Shown here: positions 1-8,904 of the stretch, one piece after another
Position numbering within the stretch: the stretch's first letter is position 1
How the letters are laid out: each line of letters opens with the position of its first letter
NCBI RefSeq assembly: GCF_001687365.1
Contig: NZ_LGLV01000013.1
Location: 1 to 64,000 of the forward strand
Direction: 5' to 3'
Length of the DNA: 64,000 nt
Source: Pararhizobium polonicum
GTDB taxonomy: Bacteria > Pseudomonadota > Alphaproteobacteria > Rhizobiales > Rhizobiaceae
Made by a program: the position numbers and the translations under genes
Notes under the pieces: generated by a model
The model's input: only the letters and a program-made list of their open reading frames with translations
The model's database searches: none
What the model was told of the DNA's origin: nothing

Positions 1-2
1 TC

Positions 3-127
3 ATAAGAAACTTCAGAGCGAGTTCGTCGGTCGCCAGCAGCGCCGCCGCCCTCGTTGGTGAGCGGTTTATAGGCGACACACCCGAAACAAGTCAACACAG
101 AGTTTCAAGAAAAATGAAGTTTCTTAT
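3..127. repeat. 13-bp inverted repeat flanking the leftward promoter
   Basis: Positions 3-15 (ATAAGAAACTTCA) are the exact reverse complement of positions 115-127 (TGAAGTTTCTTAT). The two arms sit about 100 bp apart with the -35/-10 promoter between them, one upstream of the promoter and one in its leader. This could be a pair of regulator sites or a leader structure; no mobile-element gene is nearby. Confidence 0.6.
66..95 (-). promoter_or_regulatory. Strong sigma70-type promoter, rrn-like, reading leftward out of the window
   Basis: On the minus strand there is a TTGACT -35 box (plus positions 90-95), an 18-bp spacer and a TATAAA -10 box (66-71). A start site would fall near 58-59, followed by a GC-rich leader with a GGGCGGCGGCG stretch. 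The combination resembles rhizobial ribosomal RNA promoters and their leaders. That resemblance is from memory and is an inference; no rRNA sequence lies inside the window, so the transcribed gene is not visible. Confidence 0.45.
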
Positions 128-362
128 AAGCGACTGTTATTACTAGTGTATTTCAAATTCACCCGGAAAACACACCGAAGCCGCACAACAATCAACAAAT
201 TCCAGAAACAAAATCTTTCCCAAATGGTCAAAATCAGGAAAGGGGCGTTTGGACACAATTCACAGTCATGCGCGGGCCGCACGACATCACAACATCCCGT
301 GCTTTTGCCGCCCACGAAACTCCTGCTAATGTCCACTGACCTTTATAGCATCGGAGATGGAC
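128..362. other. Intergenic stretch without a convincing gene
   Basis: With 1-127 this makes 362 bases before the first gene. Two short ORFs, 124-336 (minus) and 146-379 (plus), cross it but have no ribosome binding site, no recognisable motif and AT-richer, atypical codon use. The stretch presumably carries the promoter of the cyclodeaminase-family gene. Confidence 0.5.
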
Positions 363-1307
363 ATGCTGGTTCTGAATGAAGCCGAGACACGCGCGGCGCT
401 ACCCTGGAGCGACCTGATCGCGGCGCTCAGAACGATGTTTCGCGACGGCTGCGAGATGCCGGTGCGCCATCATCATGATGTCGCCGTTCTCGGCGAGGCT
501 GCCGCCACCCTGCTTTTGATGCCCGCCTGGCAGCCGGGCAGCTATATCGGCGTCAAGATGGTCTCGGTGTTCCCCGGCAATACCGGCCGCGACCTGCCGG
601 CGATCCATGGCAGCTATCTGCTGTCTTCCGGCAAGACCGGCCAGTTGCTGGCGATCATCGACGGGGCGGAGCTTACCGCGCGCCGCACCGCGGCGGCATC
701 AGCGCTGGCGGCCGATTATCTCGCAGCCGGCGATGCACACCATATGCTGATGGTCGGCGCCGGTCGGCTGTCGCAGAACCTGATCGAGGCGCATGCTTCG
801 GTCCGGCCGATTTCGCAAGTGACGATCTGGGCCCGCGACATCCGCAAGGCCGAGGCGACGGCGGCGCAGATCGACCTTCCCGGCATCTCCGTTTCCGTTG
901 CCACCGATATCGAAGCGGCCGCCCGCACGGCCGACATCATTTCCTGCGCGACCCTGTCATTGAAACCGTTGATCCGTGGCGACTGGCTGAAGGCGGGGGC
1001 GCATCTCGATCTGGTCGGCGCCTTCAAACCGGGCATGCGCGAATCCGATGACCGGGCCGTCGAGCGCGCCACCCTGTTCGTCGATACCCGCGACGGCGCG
1101 CTCAGCGAAGGCGGCGACCTGGTTCAGCCGCTGCGTGCCGGGCTCATTACCCCCGGCTCGATCCGGGCGGACCTCGCGGAACTGACCGGCGGACGCCACC
1201 CGGGGCGCACGCAGCCCGGCGAAATCACCCTGTTCAAATCCGTGGGTGCCGCGCTTGAAGATCTGGCCGGTGCTATTCTTGCCTTTGAGCGCTCACCCCA
1301 CGGCTGA
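363..1307 (+). CDS. Ornithine cyclodeaminase / mu-crystallin family protein
   Basis: A 314-aa NAD(P)-dependent enzyme of the ornithine cyclodeaminase/mu-crystallin family, whose members include cyclodeaminases, alanine dehydrogenases and ketimine reductases. Visible features are the active-site lysine in GVKMVSVFPGN (about residue 65), the family motif GAELTARRTAA (101-111), a Rossmann nucleotide loop VGAGRLSQN (131-139) and GAFKPGMRESD, which carries the usual catalytic aspartate. I chose ATG 363 because CGGAG (352-356) lies six bases upstream; the in-frame ATG at 357 has no room for a binding site. It stands alone, about 90 bp before a transporter operon. The substrate cannot be read from sequence, so ornithine specificity is not claimed. 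Confidence 0.85.
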   Translation: MLVLNEAETRAALPWSDLIAALRTMFRDGCEMPVRHHHDVAVLGEAAATLLLMPAWQPGSYIGVKMVSVFPGNTGRDLPAIHGSYLLSSGKTGQLLAIIDGAELTARRTAAASALAADYLAAGDAHHMLMVGAGRLSQNLIEAHASVRPISQVTIWARDIRKAEATAAQIDLPGISVSVATDIEAAARTADIISCATLSLKPLIRGDWLKAGAHLDLVGAFKPGMRESDDRAVERATLFVDTRDGALSEGGDLVQPLRAGLITPGSIRADLAELTGGRHPGRTQPGEITLFKSVGAALEDLAGAILAFERSPHG

Positions 1308-1397
1308 TGACCGTCACCGGAACGTGATGGCGGTTGACGGTGGACAGCGTTGACGGATCGCGGCCTTGGCTTAGGCTACCGGCATCGAGGGACAAAT

Positions 1398-2654
1398 ATG
1401 AGGGGGCGATCGCATATGATCCTATCGACACGACGGATGTTCATGACGATGGCGCTGCTGGCGCCGTTTGCGCTGCCGACTATCCGGCAGGCAGGCGCGA
1501 CGGATGCGGCGGACTGGGACCGGGTGCTCATCGAAGCGCGTGGCGAGACCGTCTATTTCAATGCCTGGGGCGGATCGGACAACATCAATGCCTATATCCG
1601 GTGGGCCGGCGACGCGGTGAAGGCGCGCTACGGCGTCACGGTCGTGCAGGTCAAGCTCGACGATACGACCAAGGCCGTCTCGACGGTGCTCGCCGAAAAA
1701 TCCGCCGGCCGCGATGCGAACGGCTCAGTCGATCTCATCTGGATCAACGGCGAGAATTTTGCCGCGATGAAGCGTCAGGGCCTGCTGTTTTCCCCGGACT
1801 GGGCAACGAAGCTGCCGAACTGGGGTCTCGTCGATATCGAGAACCAGCCGACGGTGACAACGGATTTCACCCTTCCGACCGAGGGGCTGGAAAGCCCGTG
1901 GGGAGCGGCCAGGCTGGTGTTCTTCTATGATGAAGCCCGCACCGCGAAAAAGAATCTGCCGGATTCGGCAAAAGACCTGCTCTCCTTTGCGAAAGCTCAT
2001 CCTGGGCATTTCTCCTATCCGCAGCCGCCGGACTTCATCGGCTCGTCCTTTCTCAAACAGGTCCTGACCGAATTGATCGCCGACCGGGAGAAGCTGCAGA
2101 AACCGGTCGATGACGTGACCTTCAATCGGGATGTGGCGCCGCTGTTTGCCTATCTCGACCAGCTGCATCCGCTGCTGTGGCGCAAGGGCAAGGCTTTCCC
2201 GAAAAACTATCCGGACATGAAGCAGAAGCTGGCGGACGGCGAACTCGACATCATCTTTGCCTTCAATCCGGCCGAAGCTTCGGCCGGAATTGCCGCGGGT
2301 GAACTGCCCGACAGCGTCCGGTCCTTCGTGTTTTCGAAGGGAACGCTCGGCAATACGCATTTCGTCGGCATTCCCTACAATGCCAGTGCCAAGGCGGGCG
2401 CACTGGTGCTGGCCAATTTCCTTCTGTCGCCGGAAGCGCAGCTCAGAAAGCAGGATCCGAAGATCTGGGGCGACCCGACGGTGCTGGCGCTCGGCACGCT
2501 TGCGGACAAGGACAGGGCGGCATTCGCGGCGCTCGATCTCGGCGTCGCGACGTTGCCGCCGGAGAAGCTTGGCCCGGCACTGGCCGAGCCGCATCCGGAC
2601 TGGATGACGCGCATCGAGGCGGAATGGATCAAGCGCTATGGGGCTGCGAACTGA
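1398..2654 (+). CDS. ynjB: ABC transporter substrate-binding protein, YnjB family
   Basis: A 418-aa periplasmic binding protein. The N-terminus has two arginines, a hydrophobic stretch (MFMTMALLAPFALP) and an Ala-rich cleavage region near residue 35. The mature part begins with ETVYFNAWGGSDNINAYI and includes VDLIWINGENF, like the YnjB/iron-thiamine type of binding proteins (COG4134). ATG 1398 has GAGGG (1387-1391) six bases upstream; ATG 1416 is a workable alternative. It heads a three-gene importer with the permease and ATPase that follow. The ligand is unknown: YnjBCD systems have been suggested to carry thiamine or similar compounds, but nothing here shows that. Confidence 0.78.
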   Translation: MRGRSHMILSTRRMFMTMALLAPFALPTIRQAGATDAADWDRVLIEARGETVYFNAWGGSDNINAYIRWAGDAVKARYGVTVVQVKLDDTTKAVSTVLAEKSAGRDANGSVDLIWINGENFAAMKRQGLLFSPDWATKLPNWGLVDIENQPTVTTDFTLPTEGLESPWGAARLVFFYDEARTAKKNLPDSAKDLLSFAKAHPGHFSYPQPPDFIGSSFLKQVLTELIADREKLQKPVDDVTFNRDVAPLFAYLDQLHPLLWRKGKAFPKNYPDMKQKLADGELDIIFAFNPAEASAGIAAGELPDSVRSFVFSKGTLGNTHFVGIPYNASAKAGALVLANFLLSPEAQLRKQDPKIWGDPTVLALGTLADKDRAAFAALDLGVATLPPEKLGPALAEPHPDWMTRIEAEWIKRYGAAN

Positions 2655-2685
2655 GGACGGCCGACCGCAGGACAGGCGCGCAAAC

Positions 2686-4359
2686 GTGACGCGCCGCTTC
2701 ACGCTGTCCGGCTTCATGCTTGTCCTTCTCAGCCTGCCGGTTCTGGCGGGACTTGCCGGTACGATCGGGCCGGCTTTCGGATATTTGCCGGCGCTGGGCG
2801 GTGATCACCTTACCTTCGATCATTTTGCTGATCTCGCAGCCCAGCCTCATCTCATCCGCTCATCGCTGGTCAGCCTGGCAACCGGGCTCGTTGCGACAGG
2901 CGTTTCGGTCGTCATGGTCATGCTGTTCACGGCCGGATATGCCGGAACCCGGATGTTTTCGCGGGTCCAGCATCTGGTTTCACCGCTACTTGCCGTTCCG
3001 CATGCCGCCGCCGCCTTCGGGCTCGCCTTCCTCGTTGCGCCCTCGGGTTTTGTCATGCGGCTGCTGTCGCCGGGACTGACCGGCTATACCAGCCCGCCCG
3101 ACTGGCCCGTGCCGCAGGATCCGCTGGGATTGACTGTCATGGCGGGGCTGGTCGTCAAGGAAATGCCGTTTCTCTTTCTGGTGACGCTGGCGGCCCTGCC
3201 ACAGGTGCCGCTGGCGCAGATGCGGCAGCTTTCGGCAAGCCTTGGATACGGGCGCGTCCGGGGTTTTCTGATCGGTGTCTGGCCGCTTCTCTACCGGCAG
3301 ATCCGCCTGCCGGTCTTTGCGGTGCTGGCCTATGCGAGTTCTGTCGTTGATGTGGCTGTGATCCTCGGGCCCGATCTGCCGGCGCCTTTGCCGGTGCGCA
3401 TCACCGAATGGATCGCCAACAGCGACCTGCAGATGCGGTTCCTGGCCTCGGCGGGCGCGCTGCTTCAGCTCGTGTTGACGATCACGGCGATGGTATTCTG
3501 GCTCGTTGCGGAAAGGACAGGCGCCTTTGTTCTGAAACGGATCTCCGGATCGGGCATCCGCAAGTCCGAGGACCAGCTGATCCGTGGCATCGCCTGCGCT
3601 GCCATGACGGTATCGGCAGCACTCGTGTTTCTCGGTCTCGTAACGCTCTTCATCTGGTCGATTGCCGGTCTCTGGCCGTTTCCATCGTTGTTGCCGCACA
3701 GTGCGACGCTCAAACCCTGGATACGGGCCTTGCCGCAGGCCATTGGACCGATCATGACAGCGATCGGCCTTGCCGGCGCGTCGGCAGCGATCGCGCTGGT
3801 GCTGGCCATCGGCCTGTTGTGGCAAAAGAGCCTTCGCGCGGATGGTGCTCTGCGTGTCGTGCTCTATCTGCCGCTGATCGTGCCGCAACTCTGCTTCATG
3901 TTCGGCCTGCAGATTCTCGGCCTCGCGCTCGGCCTTGGCGCGTCGTTCGCGCTTCTGCTGTTCGTGCACCTGATTTTCGTGTTGCCCTATGTCGCCCTCT
4001 CCCTTTCACCGCCGTGGCAGGCATTCGACCGGCGCTATGAAACGGTGGCAGCGGGGCTCGGCAGGTCGCCGTTGCAGATCCTGCTTCATATTCGTCTGCC
4101 GATGCTGACGCGGGCGTGGCTCACCGCCTTTGCCGTCGGCTTTGCGGTTTCCGCCGGGCTCTATCTGCCAACGCTTCTGATCGGCGCCGGGCGGATCGTC
4201 ACGATCACCACCGAGGCCGTGGCGCTATCGTCGGGCGGCGACCGACGCATGATCGGCGTCTATGCCCTGCTGCAGACCCTCATTCCCTTCGCCGGATTTC
4301 TGATTGCATCGCTGGTGCCGCACTTGCTATTCCGCCACCGGCGCGCGATGAGGATTTGA
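2686..4359 (+). CDS. ynjC: ABC transporter permease with two fused permease halves, YnjC family
   Basis: An inner-membrane permease of about 557 aa made of two ThiP/CysT-like halves, each with about six membrane segments. Each half has an EAA-type cytoplasmic loop that contacts the ATPase: LSASLGYGRVRGF in the first, VAAGLGRSPLQIL in the second. The fused layout is that of YnjC (COG4135) and ThiP. The start is uncertain. GTG 2686 gives a natural TRRFTLSGFML N-terminus just before the first membrane helix; ATG 2638 would overlap the preceding gene by 17 bases and add a hydrophilic leader. The stop abuts the ATPase start with no gap. Confidence 0.8.
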   Translation: MTRRFTLSGFMLVLLSLPVLAGLAGTIGPAFGYLPALGGDHLTFDHFADLAAQPHLIRSSLVSLATGLVATGVSVVMVMLFTAGYAGTRMFSRVQHLVSPLLAVPHAAAAFGLAFLVAPSGFVMRLLSPGLTGYTSPPDWPVPQDPLGLTVMAGLVVKEMPFLFLVTLAALPQVPLAQMRQLSASLGYGRVRGFLIGVWPLLYRQIRLPVFAVLAYASSVVDVAVILGPDLPAPLPVRITEWIANSDLQMRFLASAGALLQLVLTITAMVFWLVAERTGAFVLKRISGSGIRKSEDQLIRGIACAAMTVSAALVFLGLVTLFIWSIAGLWPFPSLLPHSATLKPWIRALPQAIGPIMTAIGLAGASAAIALVLAIGLLWQKSLRADGALRVVLYLPLIVPQLCFMFGLQILGLALGLGASFALLLFVHLIFVLPYVALSLSPPWQAFDRRYETVAAGLGRSPLQILLHIRLPMLTRAWLTAFAVGFAVSAGLYLPTLLIGAGRIVTITTEAVALSSGGDRRMIGVYALLQTLIPFAGFLIASLVPHLLFRHRRAMRI

Positions 4360-5025
4360 ATGAAACCCGACGGCAAGACAGACGGCCTGCATCTGGAGGC
4401 GATTTCCATCCGCCTTCACGGTAGAACGCTGCTGTCGGTGTCGGCAATCGTCCGGCCCGGCGACGTTCTGACCATCATGGGGCCGTCCGGCTCCGGCAAA
4501 TCGGCCCTGCTTGCCTCTCTCGGCGGCTTTCTCGATCCGGCCTTTTCGACCACCGGCCGCCTCTTGATTGACGGCAATGACCTGACCGGCGTTGCGGCGG
4601 AAAAGCGCGGCTGCGGCATGCTGTTTCAGGATCCCCTCTTGTTTCCCCATCTCTCGGTCGGCGGCAATCTCCTGTTCGGGTTGACGCCATCGATCGCAAA
4701 GCGCGACCAGCGCCGGCGCATGGTGGAGCAGGCGCTTGCCGACGTCGATCTCGGCGGCTTCTTCGAGCGAGATCCAGCCACGCTGTCCGGCGGGCAGAAA
4801 GCCAGAGTGGCGCTGCAACGGGTGCTGCTGTCGGCACCGCGTTTCCTGCTGCTCGACGAGCCTTTCTCCAAACTCGACACCGATCTGCGGCAACAGACAC
4901 GCAGCCTGGTTTTCTCCAGGGCGAAATCCGCCGGCTTGCCGGTCGTTCTTGTGACGCATGACCAAGCCGACGCGGACGCAGCCGGCGGCAATGTCGTGGT
5001 GATCGGCGAGGAAACCAGCCCATGA
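4360..5025 (+). CDS. ynjD: ABC transporter ATP-binding protein, YnjD family
   Basis: A 221-aa ATPase that powers the preceding permease. Walker A GPSGSGKS is at 41-48, the Q-loop glutamine near 90, the signature LSGGQ at 142-146, Walker B FLLLDEP at 162-168 and a switch histidine in VTHDQAD near the C-terminus. It lacks the C-terminal regulatory domain of MalK-type ATPases, as expected for YnjD/ThiQ-sized proteins. The ATG follows the permease TGA directly, and its own stop overlaps the start of hrpB in ATGA, so translation of all four genes is probably coupled. Confidence 0.85.
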   Translation: MKPDGKTDGLHLEAISIRLHGRTLLSVSAIVRPGDVLTIMGPSGSGKSALLASLGGFLDPAFSTTGRLLIDGNDLTGVAAEKRGCGMLFQDPLLFPHLSVGGNLLFGLTPSIAKRDQRRRMVEQALADVDLGGFFERDPATLSGGQKARVALQRVLLSAPRFLLLDEPFSKLDTDLRQQTRSLVFSRAKSAGLPVVLVTHDQADADAAGGNVVVIGEETSP

Positions 5026-7490
5026 GCGTGACGGACACACTGCCGGACCTGCCCGTCAAGGCGATTTTGCCGCAACTTGGCGAGGCTTTGGCACAGGCTC
5101 CGGCGGTCGTGCTCTCCGCGCCGCCCGGCGCCGGCAAGACGACGCTGGTACCGCTTTTCCTGCTGGATCAGCCCTGGCGCGGCGACGGCCGGATCATCCT
5201 GCTCGAGCCGCGCCGGCTCGCGGCCCGCGCGGCCGCTGCCCGCATGGCCAGCCTGCTTGGCGAAAATGTCGGAGAAACCGTTGGCTACCGCATGCGGCTC
5301 GACAGCCGGATATCGACAAAGACCCGCATCGAGGTGGTAACCGAAGGTGTGTTTGCCCGTATGCTGCTCGACGATCCGGAGCTTCCCAATGTTTCGGCCG
5401 TGCTGTTCGACGAATTTCATGAACGTTCGCTCGATGCCGATTTCGGATTGGCTTTGGCGCTCGACGTGCAGCAGGCGCTGCGCGACGATCTCAAGCTGAT
5501 CGTGATGTCGGCGACGCTGGATGTCGGCCGCGTCGCGCAGCTTCTCGGCGGGGCACCCGTCATCGAAAGCCAGGGGCGCAGCTACCCGGTCGATGTTCGC
5601 TATCGGGAAAGACCGTCGGCCGAACGCGTCGAAGATGCCGTGACGCGCGCGATCGTCGAGGCGCATCGCGAGGAAACCGGCTCCATCCTCGCCTTCCTGC
5701 CGGGACAGGCGGAAATTACCCGCACGGCCGAACGGCTGGCGGGCCGGTTCGGCGCGGAGACCATCATCACGCCGCTGTTCGGCAATCTCAGCCAGAAGGA
5801 ACAGGACGCCGCCATCCGGCCGGCCACGGCGGGGACGCGCAAGATCGTGCTGGCGACGTCGATCGCCGAGACGTCCATCACCATCGATGGCGTGCGGATC
5901 GTCATCGACAGCGGGCTTCAGCGGCTGCCGGCCTTCGAAGCCTCCACCGGAATTACCCGGCTGGAGACCGTGCGCGTGTCGCGTGCGTCCGCCGATCAGC
6001 GGGCGGGCCGGGCCGGACGCACAGAGCCCGGCATTGCCATTCGTCTCTGGCATCCGGGCCAGACGGCCGCCCTTCCCGCCTTCACCCCGCCGCAGATTCT
6101 CTCGACCGACCTGTCGGGCCTCGTGCTCGATCTTGCCCATTGGGGCGTCACCGATCCCGCCGGTCTTGCCTTTCTCGATCCGCCGCCCGTCACGACCTGG
6201 CAGGAAGCCAGGGCGCTGCTGGCCCAGCTTGGCGCCCTCGATGCCAATGGCGCATTGACGGCACGCGGAAAACAGATCCGCCAGCTGGCGTTGCCGCCGC
6301 GGCTTGCCGCCATGGCCGTTTCGGCGGCAGAGGACGGGCAGGCCTATGAAGCCTGTCTTTTAGCCGTGGTTCTGACCGAACAGGGTCTGGGCGGCAACAG
6401 CATCGATCTGGAAGATCGGCTGCGCCGCTTCAAGTCCGAGCGCGGCGACCGTGCCGATGCTTCACGCGGGCTTGCCCGGCGGATGGCCAAGGGTTTGAGC
6501 GCCGGCAAGGAGGCAGGCGACCCGGTCCAACCGGGCATTCTGTTGATGCAGGCATTTCCGGACCGGATCGCGCTGCAACGCGGCGGCCGCGGCCGGTTCG
6601 TCATGGCCAATGGACGCGGCGCAGAGCTGCCGGAGACCGAACGGCTGGCCGGCAGCGCGATGCTGGTCATCGCCGACCTCACCGGCCGTGCCGGCGGACA
6701 GCGCATTCTGGCCGCAGCCGAGATTTCCCGCGCCGATGTCGAAGCCCACATGCCGCAGGCGATCGTCCGGGAAGACCAGACCTTCTTCGACCGGTCGAGC
6801 CGGCAGGTCCGGGCACGGCGGGTCACGCGGCTCGGCGCCATCATTTTCGACGAGACACCGCTGCCCCGGCCAAAAGGTGAAGCATCGGCCCGCGCGCTGG
6901 CCGACGGTGTTCGCCAGCTTGGTCTTACGGCCCTTCCATTTTCGAAGGAAGCAGCACAATTGCGCGATCGGATCGGGTTTCTCCACCGCACGCTCGGCGA
7001 TCCGTGGCCGGATATGTCGGATGACAGCCTGCTGGCACGGCTGGACGACTGGTTCGTGCCCTACCAGCGCGATACGCGCGGTATCGACGATATCAATGCG
7101 GGGAGCCTTTCCGAAGGCCTGCAGTCGCTGGTGCCGCATGACGTCGCCCGCGATCTCGCCCGTCTGGCACCAACCCATTTCGAAGCGCCGACCGGCCAGC
7201 GCCATCCGATCCGTTATGACAGCGACGAGCCGGTGCTGTCGATCCGTGTTCAGGAGCTGTTCGGGCTGAAGACGCATCCTTCGATTGGCGGCGGACGGCT
7301 GCCTTTGCTGCTGGAGCTGGTTTCGCCGGGCCACAAGCCGATGCAGACGACGCGCGACCTGCCCGGCTTCTGGGCAGGATCGTGGAAAGATGTCCGCGCC
7401 GACATGCGCGGCCGTTACCCCAAACATCCCTGGCCGGACGATCCGGCAAACGCACCGCCGACGACACGGGCAAAACCGCGTGGTACATGA
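5022..7490 (+). CDS. hrpB: ATP-dependent DEAH-type helicase HrpB
   Basis: An 822-aa superfamily 2 helicase. Motif I APPGAGKTT is at 33-41, the DEFH box (a DEAH variant) at 130-133 in LFDEFHERS, motif III SAT at 163-165 and motif VI QRAGRAGRTEPG further on. It ends with the HrpB-specific C-terminal domain, including a PWPDDP motif typical of the family. Length matches HrpB (about 810-820 aa). Its cellular role is poorly defined, with RNA helicase activity assumed from the family. The four-base overlap with the transporter ATPase puts it in that operon, although no functional link is known. Confidence 0.92.
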   Translation: MSVTDTLPDLPVKAILPQLGEALAQAPAVVLSAPPGAGKTTLVPLFLLDQPWRGDGRIILLEPRRLAARAAAARMASLLGENVGETVGYRMRLDSRISTKTRIEVVTEGVFARMLLDDPELPNVSAVLFDEFHERSLDADFGLALALDVQQALRDDLKLIVMSATLDVGRVAQLLGGAPVIESQGRSYPVDVRYRERPSAERVEDAVTRAIVEAHREETGSILAFLPGQAEITRTAERLAGRFGAETIITPLFGNLSQKEQDAAIRPATAGTRKIVLATSIAETSITIDGVRIVIDSGLQRLPAFEASTGITRLETVRVSRASADQRAGRAGRTEPGIAIRLWHPGQTAALPAFTPPQILSTDLSGLVLDLAHWGVTDPAGLAFLDPPPVTTWQEARALLAQLGALDANGALTARGKQIRQLALPPRLAAMAVSAAEDGQAYEACLLAVVLTEQGLGGNSIDLEDRLRRFKSERGDRADASRGLARRMAKGLSAGKEAGDPVQPGILLMQAFPDRIALQRGGRGRFVMANGRGAELPETERLAGSAMLVIADLTGRAGGQRILAAAEISRADVEAHMPQAIVREDQTFFDRSSRQVRARRVTRLGAIIFDETPLPRPKGEASARALADGVRQLGLTALPFSKEAAQLRDRIGFLHRTLGDPWPDMSDDSLLARLDDWFVPYQRDTRGIDDINAGSLSEGLQSLVPHDVARDLARLAPTHFEAPTGQRHPIRYDSDEPVLSIRVQELFGLKTHPSIGGGRLPLLLELVSPGHKPMQTTRDLPGFWAGSWKDVRADMRGRYPKHPWPDDPANAPPTTRAKPRGT

Positions 7491-7521
7491 GACGCCCATG
7501 ACGATGACGACAGGAAACCGG

Positions 7522-8826
7522 ATGACAGCGGCCGCACTCGACGGGGAAGAAGCCACCACAAGCCGCGTCCTGCGCCTGCAGACGATCGTGCGCCTGCGCT
7601 GGCTGGCGGTCGGCGGGCAATCGATCTCGGTGATGATCGTGGCCTTCTGGCTGCGGTTTCCGCTGCCGTTGCTGGCCTGCTGCTCGCTGATCTCCTTGCT
7701 CGCCTGGGTGAATGTCTATCTCACCATCCGCTATCCCCCGACCCACCGCCTGCAACCGCCGGCCGCCTTTGCGCTGTTCGGCATCGATCTTGCCCAACTG
7801 ACCGCGCTGCTGTTCATCACCGGCGGCCTTGCCAATCCCTTCGCGCCGCTGGTCTGCGTGCCCGTCATTATCTCCTCCACCTCGCAGCCGAAATTGCACA
7901 GCATCGCGCTGGCGATCCTTGCCATCATCGGCATCACGGCACTGGCCTTTTCTCCCTTTCCCCTGCCCTGGTATCCGGGCGTGGTCCTGCTGGTGCCGAC
8001 GATCCTGACCGCCGGCTTCTGGGTCGCCATCGTCTCGACCACGGCCTTTGCAGCCTTCTATACCTATCGTGTGTCACTGGAGGCGAGCGAACTGGCCGAA
8101 GCGCTGACGGCAACGGAGCTGGTGCTGCAGCGGGAAAAGCATCTCTCGCAGCTCGACGGGCTTGCCGCCGCCGCCGCGCATGAGCTCGGCACTCCGCTTG
8201 CGACCATCAGCGTCGTTGCCAAGGAAATGCAGCGCGAGCTTGGCGACGATCCGCGGTTCGGCGAAGACGTCCACCTGTTGCGCAGCCAGAGCGAACGCTG
8301 CCGGGATATCCTGCGGCGACTGACGACATTGTCCTCGGAAAACGAGGCGCATATGCGCCATCTGCCGCTGTCGTCGCTGATCGAGGAGGTGATGGCGCCG
8401 CATCGCGAGTTCGGCATCCAGATCCATCTGGTCGAACAGGGCAATCGCGCCACGGAACCGGTTGGCAACCGCAATGCCGGCATTCTCTATGGCCTCGGCA
8501 ATCTGCTGGAAAACGCGGTGGACTATGCCAAGAACGAGGTGACGGTGACCGTCACCCATACGCCGGAGATCGTCTCGGTGATGATCGAGGATGACGGCGA
8601 CGGTTACGCGCCCGATATTCTCAGCCGGATCGGCGAGCCCTATGTTACCAAGCGCCAGAAGGACGACAGCGCCGGCGGGCTGGGGCTGGGCTTGTTCATC
8701 GCCAAGACGCTTCTGGAGCGTTCGGGCGCAAAGCTGTCCTTCGAAAACGGCGGCCCGGAAAAGCCCGGCGCCCGCGTCAGCGTCGAATGGCCGCGCATTC
8801 TGATGGACACAAAACTGTCAAAATGA
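7522..8826 (+). CDS. actS: Redox-sensing histidine kinase ActS (RegB/PrrB family)
   Basis: A 434-aa sensor kinase with about six membrane helices in residues 25-182. The extracytoplasmic motif GGLANPF (101-107) is the ubiquinone-binding heptad of RegB. The phospho-acceptor is H220 in AHELGTPLATI. C260 in SERCRDILRR corresponds to the redox-active cysteine described for RegB. The N box is GNLLENAVDYA, followed by DDGDGYAPD and GGLGLGLFIAK. ATG 7522 was chosen because AGGAAA (7512-7517) precedes it; upstream ATGs at 7498 and 7504 have none. Its partner regulator follows 78 bp downstream. In rhizobia this pair controls redox and CO2/nitrogen-linked genes and acid tolerance. Confidence 0.9.
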   Translation: MTAAALDGEEATTSRVLRLQTIVRLRWLAVGGQSISVMIVAFWLRFPLPLLACCSLISLLAWVNVYLTIRYPPTHRLQPPAAFALFGIDLAQLTALLFITGGLANPFAPLVCVPVIISSTSQPKLHSIALAILAIIGITALAFSPFPLPWYPGVVLLVPTILTAGFWVAIVSTTAFAAFYTYRVSLEASELAEALTATELVLQREKHLSQLDGLAAAAAHELGTPLATISVVAKEMQRELGDDPRFGEDVHLLRSQSERCRDILRRLTTLSSENEAHMRHLPLSSLIEEVMAPHREFGIQIHLVEQGNRATEPVGNRNAGILYGLGNLLENAVDYAKNEVTVTVTHTPEIVSVMIEDDGDGYAPDILSRIGEPYVTKRQKDDSAGGLGLGLFIAKTLLERSGAKLSFENGGPEKPGARVSVEWPRILMDTKLSK

Positions 8827-8904
8827 CTTTACGGCATTTGGAAGCGAGACTATGCGAACTGACATAGAGTGCAAGAACAAGAGACCTGCACCGAGGATTG
8901 CGAC

